From: Orychophragmus violaceus
Lineage: Eukaryota > Streptophyta > Magnoliopsida > Brassicales > Brassicaceae
Length of the DNA stretch: 64,000 nt
NCBI GenBank assembly: GCA_030180135.1
Contig: CM058233.1
Span: 24,027,615 to 24,091,614 of the forward strand
Reading direction: 5' to 3'
The stretch's first letter is position 1, and each line of letters opens with the position of its first letter. Position numbers and translations under genes: made by a program. This document shows positions 21,371-31,304 of the stretch, in pieces. The notes below the pieces were generated by a model, which had not been told where the DNA came from, made no database searches, and saw nothing but the letters and a program-made list of their open reading frames with translations.

Positions 21371-22192
21371 AATTTGGATCTGGAAATCTATACTAGAGAT
21401 TTTTGTTTGAGATGGCGAGTTTCGTAGGCCTAGCACCTCAAATATCGAACGATGCTTCAAATACCTATCTAAAACAAAAAATGAGTTTGTAATTATCTTG
21501 TAATGATGAAAGAATGATTACAAATTATATCTCAAGAAAGAGTTTGCAGTGGGCTCGTAGAGCTGTTTGTGTGTAAAAAATAATGTAAATATAAGGTCCT
21601 TGAATTTAAGCCATTGAAATCCTTTTATAGCCTTAATGACGAGCTCTCCATCCGTATATCTTGTAATTCTCATGTTGTAAAAATCTCCGTGATCTTTGGA
21701 CTGTTGAGCTGATATCGGAGTGATTCGTTTGCCTGAATCAGCTTGACGGATGACTTAAATATCGAGCACGTCCTTCCTTGTTATGTTGCCAGTTTCCATT
21801 TGATAAGGTAGAGATATGTTGTCTTTTAGCGATTATATTTCCGCGGCTTGACCTATTTTTCCGAATGGGCTGGAAACGGATGATCTGAGTCCGTTCGAGC
21901 ATAGATTTCTTGATTTGGTCCAAAGTATCAGAAATATGAGTTTCGTGGGTTGGGTCTAAACTTGTATTTCATATGATTTAATCCGACAATTCTTGTTAAT
22001 GGCTAAGAACATATACGTTGATGTTCTGAAGATGGGTTTCGCCTAGTTGCACGTCCGGAGAAGAAGATATCGGCAAATGTTCGAACATATGATCTAAGTG
22101 GAATATCCGTTCGAAATGTTTGAGAAGTAAATCCAGCTTGGAAGTTTCCAAGGACTGCATTCAGCTCGGAACTTCTGAAGGAAAGTATTGTG
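21371..22192 (-). repeat. Hybrid LTR fragment (Gypsy-A-like and Gypsy-C-like halves)
   Basis: Read on the minus strand, the PBS-proximal part (21371 to about 21815) resembles the Gypsy-A LTR: 'gctcgatatttaagtca' and 'ggctataaaagga' match 11840 and 11920. From about 21820 the sequence resembles the Gypsy-C LTR instead: 'gcgattat.tttccgcggcttgacc' also occurs at 31699, and similarity continues to 'ttgttaatggctaagaa'. It is interrupted by Copia-2 at 22193 and resumes at 29004 for about 60 bp. Confidence 0.6.
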
Positions 22193-22920
22193 TGTTGGGA
22201 ATGTCCTGAAATCTATTGTACTTGCTCTAAGTGAAAGTCGTACTGTCGAGATGAGACAATCATATGACATTGGGTACTCATAATGCTTTGCTAGAAGCCA
22301 CTTATGATCAATGAGTTGAGAACTCATTGCTAGTGTTATATGATCCTACAGGGTCACACACCTAAGCAAACTGGACGTTGAACATGAGGTTGATCATTAA
22401 TGTAATGATCGGGTGAATGCATATTAGATATGCATTCAATATCGAGTTTCTGGAACAGTGTCGATCGACATAATATGTATGTCGGTCGACACAGATCGAC
22501 CGTGTCGATCGACACATAGAGTATGTCGGTCGACACGACTCGCGGATTACCAAATTAAATCGGTTTAATTGTTGGTTAATTCCGTTGTGGTTTAAGTCAA
22601 CATATATAAAGATATATGGTCGACCAAAAACACTAATCTAACCTAATTCACAGCCACCAGAAACTAGAGAGAAACCTCTTGAGAGATCTGATCTCTATAG
22701 GGACTAGCATCCCTCCTGTTCAGTTTGTGTGCGTGTGGATACCAGTAGAGGCGCAGCATTTGAGGCGCTCTAGATCTCGATTATCTGCAAATCTTCCGCT
22801 GCATAATCACCAGGTAATCTCCAGATCTGATAGATTCGATTACATGAACCCCTAGATCCTAGGATCGGAATTCAGACCAGGATTTCCTAATTGGATTAGG
22901 ATCTGCTAGAAATTCTTTCA
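22193..22920 (+). repeat. Copia-2 5' LTR
   Basis: 728 bp, TGTTGGGAATG...ATTCTTTCA. Two TCGATCGA-type pairs (cores 22462/22483 and 22506/22527) lie about 70 bp upstream of a TATA box 'tatataaa' (22603-22610), as expected of U3 promoter elements. Short minus-strand frames here (22354-22553) are made of the palindromes and are not genes. Confidence 0.93.
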
Positions 22921-22921
22921 G

Positions 22922-22933
22922 TGGTATCAGAGC
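22922..22933 (+). promoter_or_regulatory. Copia-2 primer-binding site
   Basis: TGGTATCAGAGC, the complement of the 3' end of plant initiator tRNA-Met, one base after the LTR. It starts minus-strand synthesis and fixes the LTR boundary. Confidence 0.93.
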
Positions 22934-23999
22934 TTTAGGGTTCCATTGAATCTGTAGCATGTTGATTAGATTAGTTGAATCAGGATCTCTGTATAGTTGA
23001 TACAAGCATGCTGAAATTCGTTTTGATTAAAATCTAGTTTTAGGGTTTTAATTTGAAAAACAATTAGGGTTTATCGCCCTGTGTCGATCGACACCAAACG
23101 GGTATCGGTCGACACAGAAGGATAACCCGAATAAAACTTTTCGCCTAGTGTCGATCGACACAAGGGTTGTGTCGGTCGACACAAACCTCGCGAGATTGAT
23201 GAATCGGTTCAATTGGATTGGACCGGTTATTGCGCTTGGTTAAATGGTTTAATTGCGATTGGTTTGATCAGGTTGGTATCGACCGATGCTAATGTAGCAT
23301 CGATCGACACTGACCGGTATTCAAAACCGGATCAATTGGATTGATCGGTTATCGCGGATTGCTTTTGGTTATTCTGCATCGATCGACACTATAGTAGTGT
23401 CGGTCGACATAAGATTCGATGATTGGGTTATGGAACCTGCAATCACAGAACCAAAGCAAGACAGAACATTTAATTAGAAGAATTAAAACATAATAAAACT
23501 GAACGTTTTAAAGGTTCCGTTCCTCAACCAAATATCAAGTGATACTTGATGTCTTTCCAATCTTGTCAACTGTCAAGACTCATTTAGTTGTGTGATAGAC
23601 TTGCAGTGCAAGATGTCCACGATTTCATGAGTAAGACAGGAAGTAATCGTGTTGATGGGCTTGCAGTGCAAGGCGTCAACAATTACATGACTGAAGAGAT
23701 TGGTTTACTTGACTGGGCCATCAAAATCGTTTTGGGCTCAGAGACATCAGGTGGATTGGACATAAGATGTCGATCCACAACCAAGAGTTATATTGGATAT
23801 AACTAGCAAGGTCGTTGCTTACCTAGATAGCTAAAGTTGAGTGATAGCCAGTGGCTCACTCAAGTTTAGTGAAGTATGGGTCTTGGATCATTATATTCAT
23901 CTGAGGAAACATTGTTTGAATATAATGCGAGTTTTCTTAATAGTTAAGACTTATCATTTCTTGAACATCATAACTAAAACCTTCCTTGTTTTTCCAGCT
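22934..23999 (+). other. Copia-2 leader with four palindrome pairs
   Basis: About 1.07 kb of non-coding leader. Four TCGATCGA-type pairs lie at 23085/23106, 23152/23173, 23280/23301 and 23380/23401, all exactly 21 bp apart. Between them are repeats of 'ggttcaattggattgaccggtt' type. The 3' half matches the leader of Copia-1. The first in-frame ATG of the gag frame (23841) is probably not used, because the three gag copies share a start just after a CAG. Confidence 0.8.
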
Positions 24000-24878
24000 A
24001 TGTCTAGCACAAACCATCGTAACAATTTCTCCCTGCGATCCGTCCTTGAGAAGGACAAGTTAAATGGATCGAACTTTCTTGGATGGTATCGGAACTTGAG
24101 AATTGTTCTCAACCAGGAGAAAAAGGACTATGTCCTTGAGAAAGTTCTCCCTAAGAAGTACCGAGCCAATGCCTGGCAGTCAGATATGGATGCTTGGGAT
24201 AAGCATTCTAATGATGCGGTGGATGTGAGTTGTCTCATGTTGGCTACCATGAACTCGGAATTGCAGAAGCAATATGAGTACGTGGAGTCGCCAAAAGAGA
24301 TGATCACTGGCCTGAAAAGTATGTTTCAGGAGCAGGCACGAACTCAGAGATACCAGACGGTGAGATCTCTGATTGAGTGCAAGCTACCAATGGGCGAACC
24401 AGTTAGTCCTCATGTCATTAAGATGATGGGTTATATTGATAACCTGGGGAAACTGGATTGTCCCATTAGCCAAGAGTTGGCTACTGACATCATTCTACAG
24501 TCACTGCCGTCAAGCTATGATCAATTTGTTATGAACTATAACATGAACAACTTGACGAAGGCATTGACTGAATTGCATGGGATGCTTAAGACTGCTGAAC
24601 CTAACATCAAGAAGGACACCCCAGATGTTCTTATGGTACAAAAGGGTAAAAAGTTTAAGAAACTTGGTAAGAACAAAGGTGATGGCAAGACGAGCTCGAT
24701 TGTGAATCCAAGCGAGTCTGGCCATGCTCCTAAGGTTAAAACCAGTCCTTCTGAAGATGTTAAGTGCCGTTATTGTAACGGTTATGGGCATTTGAAAAGA
24801 AACTGCAATAAATTCTTGGAAGATTATGAGAAGCTGAAGAAGACGTACGAGACTTCTTCTTCAGGTATTATGTTATAG
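24000..24878 (+). CDS. gag: Copia-2 Gag
   Basis: 292 residues from the ATG at 24000. The same frame is open from 23841, but homology to Copia-1 Gag begins here with a shared NNFSLRSVLEKDKLNGSNFL block. The UBN2/retrotran_gag core includes QEQARTQRYQTV and KTAEPNIKKD, then a Lys-rich stretch and a complete CCHC knuckle, CRYCNGYGHLKRNC. It stops at 24876 just where the protease linker should begin, after a one-base deletion relative to Copia-1. Gag coats the element RNA in cytoplasmic particles. It is the only intact gene of Copia-2, which fits an element that supplies or shares particles but borrows polymerase. Confidence 0.92.
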   Translation: MSSTNHRNNFSLRSVLEKDKLNGSNFLGWYRNLRIVLNQEKKDYVLEKVLPKKYRANAWQSDMDAWDKHSNDAVDVSCLMLATMNSELQKQYEYVESPKEMITGLKSMFQEQARTQRYQTVRSLIECKLPMGEPVSPHVIKMMGYIDNLGKLDCPISQELATDIILQSLPSSYDQFVMNYNMNNLTKALTELHGMLKTAEPNIKKDTPDVLMVQKGKKFKKLGKNKGDGKTSSIVNPSESGHAPKVKTSPSEDVKCRYCNGYGHLKRNCNKFLEDYEKLKKTYETSSSGIML

Positions 24879-25459
24879 AAGTAAATGTTACTTCTTATAA
24901 TCCTACTTATTGAGTATTTGATACCAGCTGTGGTACTCATGTTTTGTGAAAATGTGCAGGGCCTTAGCAAAAGTAGGAATATGGAGAAAGGACAAGTGGA
25001 TCTACGCGTGGAAATGGAGCAAGAGTTGCTGCATTAACCGTAGGAGTATTTCATTTGTTTTCTTTTATGGCATGTTTTAGAACTTAAGAACTGCTACTAT
25101 TTATCTGCTATGAGCAGAAAGATTATTTCTAATCCTTGATTGGATTATGAAAGGATATCAGTTTTCAAATTAAGAATAAGTGTTATTCATTTGTTTACAG
25201 TGATATATTTTATAGTAGCAATCCATTAGAGAATGGACTTTATGTTCTAAAATGTGCATAGCTATAACATTAATACCAAGAGATTCAAATCAAAAGATAC
25301 GAATCAAACTTCTCTCTAGCATTATCGTTTTGAACCAAATAAATGAGAAACAGATTCAGAAGCTCCATAGTGATGGACTTTTGGGCTCGTTTGATTATGA
25401 ATCATAATGGGTAAAGTGAATCTTGTTTATTGGAAAACGACAGAGGCCCCTTTCGAAAT

Positions 25460-25530
25460 GGTAGTGTCGATCGACACAAACGGTGTGTCGGTCGACATAA
25501 GTCGCGAACGGATTAAAATGAAAGGGCCTG
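25460..25530 (+). repeat. Palindrome-pair module inserted in Copia-2 integrase
   Basis: About 65 bp absent from Copia-1 pol lie between 'cagaggcccctttcgaaatg' and 'aaagggcctgaggcttattg'. They contain one pair (cores 25468/25489) followed by CGCGAA, the same layout as in the LTR and leader. Confidence 0.75.
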
Positions 25531-26329
25531 AGGCTTATTGGGCTTTATACATACGGATGTAAGTGGCCCGATGAGCGCAAATGCTAGAGGAAATTTTTCA
25601 GTACTTCATTACCTTTACTGATGTTTTCAGTAGGTACAATTATATCTTATTAATAAGACATAAGTCAGAATCTTTTGAAAAGTTCAAAGAGGTCTAGAAT
25701 GAAGTACAAAATCAATTTGGCAAAAGTATTAAAGCTCTACGATGAGATCATGGAGGTGAATACTTAAGTCAAGAATGTAGTGATCATCTGAGAGATTGTG
25801 AAAGTGTTTCACAAGTCACTCCTCCTGAGTCGGACCTTATTAGATATGGTTCGATCAATGATGAGTCACTTAGATCTTCCAATATCCTTCTAAGAATACA
25901 CTCTAAAATTGTCTGAGTTTACATTAAATAGTGTTCCATTAAAATCAGTTACAAAGATACCACATGAGATGTGGAATGTAAATGTTTCTGATTTATCCAT
26001 CATGGAGATTTGGAGTTGTGAGGCTTATATAAAACGTTTAATCTTTGATAAGCTCACACCCAAATCTGATAAGTGCTACTTCATTGGTTGTCCTAACAAA
26101 ACCAAGGCATATTACTTTTACAACCAGTTCGAGAACAAATTGTTTGTTGCTCGGAACTATTTTTTCTTGAGAAAGACTTTCTTTCCAAGAAGAACAGTGG
26201 GAGTAAAAGTACAACTCGAAGAAATTCGAAAAAACACAGGAGACTGCTCAGCCTGATGAGGAAGAGCAGCAGTTGGATCTACAAAGATTTGTAGAACCTG
26301 CACCTGTGGTGCCTAAAGTTTATAAAGGA

Positions 26330-26530
26330 CTTGGTGAATGTATATTCGATATACATTGAAAAGGCGAGTTTCTGTAGAAGTGTCGATCGACACAAAGGTT
26401 GTATCGATCGACACAGATCGCGAACCAAAATACTTTGGTTTATGATTTAATTAACTACGGTTTAAATCTTGGTTAATTAGATCGTGGTAATAGTCTACAT
26501 ATGAGATATGTGCGTGACTTTTAACACAAG
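26330..26530 (+). repeat. LTR-core fragment inserted in Copia-2 pol
   Basis: About 190 bp without counterpart in Copia-1 pol. The order 'ggtgaatgtatattcgatatacattga', 'gcgagtttctg', pair (26384/26405), CGCGAACC, 'ggttaatta.atcgtgg' parallels the middle of the Copia-2 LTR (22412-22600) with clear divergence. It is best explained as a fragment of a related LTR. Confidence 0.7.
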
Positions 26531-27420
26531 ACTGAAGCTCGCAGATCCAAAAGGATCCGTCACGAACCCGAGAAATGGGGATTTCTCGTAACCAATTACC
26601 GTGATCTACTGATCATCGAAAGTGACGGGCCTGCGAATTTTGAAGAAGCAATGATGGGCCTTGACTCCAAAAGTGGCTGAAGGCCGCTGGATCCGGAATG
26701 GCGATGTCCGAAGCTGGATTGGTGGAAAAGGTTTCAAGTAAATTCATGGTGTTAACTGTGAAGAAACCTATTCCCAGACACCATGCTTATGTCCATTCAG
26801 ATTCTCCTAGCAACCGCCACTCATAATGGTTATGAGATCTGGCAGATGGATGTGAAAACAGTTTTCCTTAATGGAATTCTAGAAAAGAATGTGTACATGA
26901 CATAATCTGAAGTTTTCATTGATCCCAATGAAGCTAGGAAGATATGCAAGCTTCATCGATCCATTTATGGATAGAAGCAAGCATCTCGGAGTTGGAATCT
27001 TCGTTTTGATAAAGTAATCAAAATGTTTGATTTTATCAGAAATGAAGAGGAACCGAATGTTTACAAGAAGACTAGTGGGAGCGCAGTTGCATCTCTAACA
27101 TTGTATGTTGATAACATACTACTTCTCGGAAATGAAGTTCCATTGTTTCAGTCTATTAAGACTTGATTCAAAAGGTTGTTTTTCAATAAAATTATGGGAG
27201 AAACCGTATACATTCTTGGAATAAGAATCTATAGAGATAGATTGGATAAGCTAATTGGATTGTGACGAGATACTTATAGTGATAAGGCCTTGCACATGTC
27301 CAATATGCAGGATTCCAAGAAGGACTATGTGCAAATGACTCTTGGTATTACTCTTAGCAAGACGCAGTGTCTTTCGACACACGCTGAGCAAGAGCGAATA
27401 AGGGTCAGACTACTGCTAAA

Positions 27421-28269
27421 GGCATTAGATGTCTAAAGATGTGATCTTAATTTTAGTGGGAGTCATTGTTATTAATTTTAGTTATGATATGATGTTCGTA
27501 TAAACATAATTTGATTATGTTATTGAAATCTGACATCTGTATTATTTAATAATGGTTATTAAATAATAGTCCCAAAGTAATTTATGACATTTTATAGGTC
27601 ATCAAGTATGTGACTTGATCATGAAACCCTATAGATAATAAATGAAATAAATTATGTTGGTCCCTGGTCAAGGTTGTTAAAGTGGGACATTAACAACCGC
27701 GTGAGACTAGTATGTGAGGTGACTGATGACTAAGTTTCATGGAGTCATTAATAAGAGTATTAAAGTCAATCACATAGGTATGTGTTAGAGAACACATGAT
27801 CGGGCATGACCCACTGATGAGAACTCTACGGGATAGTTATATAAGTGTCATGAGAGTTTTCATTACGACTATAGAGTATAGTCCTTAGACCTGAGTTCAT
27901 CATGTTTTCTTGCATGTGAATTGGTCCGCTTTGACTTTGTCAAACGTCAGCCGTAACTGGTGATCATAAAGACATTGATTGGGCGTATCATGAAGCGTGT
28001 GAAGGAACAGGGATGGAACAAGATGGGAATTGTCCCTCCTATATAACAGGAGATAAATATCTCAGGGCCCATCGAAGATTTGATACTGAGAAATGTGTGG
28101 CCACACTCAAACGAGGTGATTGTCAGTCGTTTGGCTTGTCAGTATAAATCGGAATTCGATAAACATGATTTTGGCTTAATAAGGATGACACGGATCTTGC
28201 CTTATGCCGGATCGAAATATAGTGACGAAGGGATTATAGGAATAGATGATTCCAGTACAAGTGGGAGAT
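27421..28269 (+). other. Copia-2 3' UTR and polypurine tract
   Basis: Non-coding, about 850 bp, similar by eye to the Copia-1 and Copia-G 3' UTRs. It ends in the purine block GTGGGAGA just before the 3' LTR. Confidence 0.75.
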
Positions 28270-28998
28270 TGTTGGGAATGTCCTGAAATCTATTGTACTT
28301 GCTCTAAGTGAAAGTCGTACTGTCGAGATGAGACAATCATATGACATTGGGTACTCATAATGCTTTGCTAGAAGCCACTTATGATCAATGAGTTGAGAAC
28401 TCATTGCTAGTGTTATATGATCCTACAGGGTCACACACCTAAGCAAACTGGACGTTGAACATGAGGTTGATCATTAATGTAATGATCGGGTGAATGCATA
28501 TTAGATATGCATTCAATATCGAGTTTCTGGAACAGTGTCGATCGACATAATATGTATGTCGGTCGACACAGATCGACCGTGTCGATCGACACATAGAGTG
28601 TGTCGGTCGACACGACTCGCAGATTACCAAATTAAATCGGTTTAATTGTTGGTTAATTCCGTTGTGGTTTAAGTCAACATATATAAAGATATATGGTCGA
28701 CCAAAAACACTAATCTAACCTAATTCACAGCCACCAGAAACTAGAGAGAAACCTCTTGAGAGATCTGATCTCTATAGGCACTAGCATCCCTCCTGTTCAG
28801 TTTGTGTGCGTGTGGATACCAGTAGAGGCGCAGCATTTGAGGCGCTCTAGATCTCGATTATCTGCAAATCTTCCGCTGAATAATCACCAGGTAATCTCCA
28901 GATCTGATAGATTCGATTACATGAACCCCTAGATCCTAGGCTCGGAATTCAGACCAGGATTGCCTAATTGGATTAGGATCTGTTAGAAATTCCTTTCA
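28270..28998 (+). repeat. Copia-2 3' LTR
   Basis: 729 bp, about 99% identical to the 5' LTR by my count. Pairs at 28539/28560 and 28583/28604, TATA at about 28680-28687. Target duplication TTGTG follows at 28999-29003. Confidence 0.93.
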
Positions 28999-29059
28999 TT
29001 GTGCTCGGAACTTTTGAATGAATGGATTGTGCTCGGAAAAGGAGAAGGGAGATGTTCGG

Positions 29060-29290
29060 ATCTTGGTGATTCCTACAACGAGCATCAGTAGCTTGATCTT
29101 TCCGAAAATGGCTATGGCGCCTCTAGAAAATCCTGCTAAGGATGATTGGAAAGGTGTCACCTTGTTAAAGCTAATTTTTGTCCTTTTCAAAGTTTCACAA
29201 GAGTGTACATCCACGTAGCTTCCAGTGTCGACTAGGATTTCCGTTAGATGGCAATCTTTGATGATTATCTCATGACAAGAGGTTCGTCAA
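29060..29290 (-). pseudogene. Gypsy-C aspartic protease remnant
   Basis: The minus strand reads ILVDTGSYVDV with the DTG codons at 29221-29229, then GFSRGAIAIFGKIKL and VVGITK, the usual flap and hydrophobic blocks of gypsy protease. Upstream DDWIPGFDQPFDEPLVM lies in another frame. The catalytic DTG is intact, but a stop and frame changes break the chain, and it runs into LTR sequence at about 29060. Confidence 0.7.
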
Positions 29291-29699
29291 ATGGCTGATC
29301 GAAGCCTGGGATCCAATCATCTTCGAATAATATTGTGTTGTTCGTTAATTGATACCACATGCTCCGCTGTAAGCTTTTCCTCGATCCCTTTGTCGATCGT
29401 CGACTCTTCATGGCCATCTCGATAAGGATCGACGGATGGTCTGGTAATTTGGCGGTCATGCCGTCCATCTACTATAATATTTATCATTTTTTGGTTATTC
29501 GCCTTAGGATCTTCGTATTTATTCTCCTTCGCTTGTTATTGCCGATTTCGATTTGCCCTTCTCGAGGATTTCACTCTTGTTCCGCTTGGTTCGGCTTATT
29601 TGGAGGATTTCTGGTTTCACCATCGTCAAAATCCTTCAAGCTTATCGTATTCCCAATTTTCCCGACTAAAACTTTGTCGCGAGTTTAACGCCCAGTCTG

Positions 29700-31235
29700 C
29701 AATAGTCGGCAGTGCGATGTCCATATGAATGGCGGTGATCCCAGAATGCTTTCTCATCATACGTGTTAGGTTTCCTCGTCCACGTGTTCCATGAACTCCT
29801 CCTTCATTCTTCCGATCCGTCTGAGCTGATTTGATAGTTATGTGATCTGCATGTCTTCTAGGGTCACAAGATGCTAATTGGTTTGGAGTTTCGCTTCTCA
29901 CTGCTTCCGCTAACGGATAGATGGGCATCCTTGTTCGATTATTTTATCGATTTATCATTCTCGGATAGAACTTTCATTTCCTCCTCATCGCCGATGAAGT
30001 CTATTACTCTGTGCAATCGTCTGGCATTGTCTGGGGTCGGTTCCGTGAGATTTCCTTTCGGAAATCTGATTCGTACCAAAGTGCCTTCTTTAGCGCGTGG
30101 ATGCCCACATTTTTGCTTAAACCCTTGATTCTCGTTGCGACCTTTTTGAATTGGTCGATGAATTTCCTCTGGCTTTCTGTCGGGCCTTGGCACATTGACC
30201 AGAGATCACCGTCGAAAGTATCTCTATCCATGAAGATCGAATATTGTTTCATGAATTCCTTGGATAGCTGTTGTAAGCTTCCTATGGAATCGCGTTCCAG
30301 CTTTTAAAACCATTCGAGCGCCGCTCCTTTCAGATGCTCTACGAACAAGAGGCAAAGACCGGTGTCTTTCTATCTTCGCCTGAGATTGGACCTTCCCATG
30401 ACGATACGGAAACCCATCATGTGAGCTTTCGGATTAGTCGTCTCCTCATAGGTTGGGATTTTGGCTTGCATGTATTGGAGATTCGTGTTTCGGTGATTCC
30501 GGCTTTCAACGGTGTCTTTCTTGTTTCTTCCAAGACGCGATCGTTGATTCGTCGGTTTTGATCTTCGCTGACGTCTGAGCCATTGAATCACTAATCTCAT
30601 CAAGTTCGCTTCATTTATTGATTCGTCGTCGTTCCGTTGCCTCGTTTGTTTGAGTCCGCTGGATGTCTTCTTCCTCCAAAAACTCATTTTCGCTCGGTTT
30701 AATTACATATCAATACGCTTCAATCCTTTCTTCATTGTCGTCAGAATGTGGTTCAGTTTTGTTTCCGCAATCATCCGCGCCATATGCTGTTACGAATCTT
30801 CGTGCTTGGATCAAAGGGGGAGGGTCCGTCGCGTTAGGTATAGTTGTTGCTGGATTTCGTTCTCCCGTGGTTTGCACACGGTGTTGCGATGGGTTCCTAC
30901 CTGATTCACCGGTCAACGAGAAATCCAGTCGTCTGCGTTCAGTTGGAGCAAAATTCACCGTTCGGGTGTTCCGCGTTTGGTTTTCAGTTCCTAGCCTCTC
31001 GATCTGCTCCATGAGAATACTATTTGCCTTTTCTTGTTCTTCAGTCGTGTCTTAGCGCAGCCACCATCACTTTCAACTCGGACAGCATTGCGTTAATCGT
31101 TGTATCTGGTGTGGTCATGTTTGTAACGGTGCCTCTTGATGCTGTGTTGCCCGTAGTGATGTTAGTTGTGGTGGTATTTCCTTATGTTCTGTCGGTTGCC
31201 AACGGGCTATCCGCCATGTTTTCGTCAGTGTTCAT
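29700..31235 (-). pseudogene. Gypsy-C Gag, frameshifted
   Basis: It starts at an ATG at 31235 (MNTDENMADS). The N-terminal region has SELKVMVAAL and EQIERLG, also seen in Gypsy-D. The capsid core is split between frames: MKQYSIFMDRDTFDGDLWSM and FIDQFKKVATRIKGL (30252-30004), and HALKKALWYESDFRKEI. A degraded zinc-knuckle-like segment, YGHRTADYC, lies near 29720. At least one stop and several frameshifts are present. Plus-strand frames across 29359-31266 are shadows. Confidence 0.75.
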
Positions 31236-31283
31236 ATCTTCAGAACCGTTAATCAGGGGTTTTTAAGTGTAATAAACTTCTAT

Positions 31284-31301
31284 TCCCCACATACGGCGCC
31301 A
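31284..31301 (-). promoter_or_regulatory. Gypsy-C primer-binding site
   Basis: Minus strand TGGCGCCGTATGTGGGGA, 3 bp from the LTR end at 31305. It is close to the tRNA-Asp-type PBS and similar to the Gypsy-D site at 54172. Confidence 0.8.
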
Positions 31302-31304
31302 AAC

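Larger units (their letters stand above)
24879..27420 (+). pseudogene. Copia-2 pol remnant
   Basis: Homology to Copia-1 pol persists throughout, but with many stops and indels. Traces: protease VFDTSCGTH (about 24917), integrase 'gtacttcattacctttactgatg' (about 25600), a 115-residue frame at 25909-26256 with LTPKSDKCYFIG, RT 'atctggcagatggatgtgaaaac' (about 26838) and an active-site remnant where the second catalytic Asp is changed (YVDN, about 27107). Much of the RT fingers and all of RNase H after about 27400 are missing. Two foreign segments (about 25460-25530 and 26330-26530) interrupt it. Confidence 0.85.
22458..28614. repeat. TCGATCGA palindrome pairs in Copia-2 (ten)
   Basis: Core starts: 22462/22483, 22506/22527, 23085/23106, 23152/23173, 23280/23301, 23380/23401, 25468/25489, 26384/26405, 28539/28560 and 28583/28604. 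All ten are exactly 21 bp apart. Usually the first core is CGATCG and the second CGGTCG; in 23280/23301 the order is reversed on the opposite strand (CGACCG then CGATCG). Confidence 0.92.
22193..28998 (+). mobile_element. Copia-2, young-looking Ty1/copia element with intact gag and decayed pol
   Basis: Complete insertion: LTRs 22193-22920 and 28270-28998, 5-bp duplication TTGTG on both sides (22188-22192 and 28999-29003), PBS complementary to initiator tRNA-Met at 22922-22933, purine tract before the 3' LTR. By eye the LTRs differ by seven substitutions and one single-base indel over about 728 bp (about 1%). Gag is open, but pol is broken by many stops, deletions and two foreign segments. This mismatch in age suggests the element moved recently with its pol already defective. 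Confidence 0.93.

Noticed and set aside
22354..22553. Minus-strand frames rich in Cys, Asp, Arg, Ser, Thr and Val (again at 28431-28630 and 44606-44842)
   Set aside because: They are translations of the repeated TGTCGATCGACAC palindromes in LTRs and leaders, not proteins.
22922..22933. Part of a tRNA gene (TGGTATCAGAGC; also 44527-44538 and the TGGCGCC sites)
   Set aside because: They are short complements of tRNA 3' ends next to LTRs, i.e. primer-binding sites, with no tRNA fold around them.
29359..31266. Several plus-strand frames of 75-130 residues
   Set aside because: They are shadows of the minus-strand Gypsy-C gag and protease, which carry recognisable motifs.
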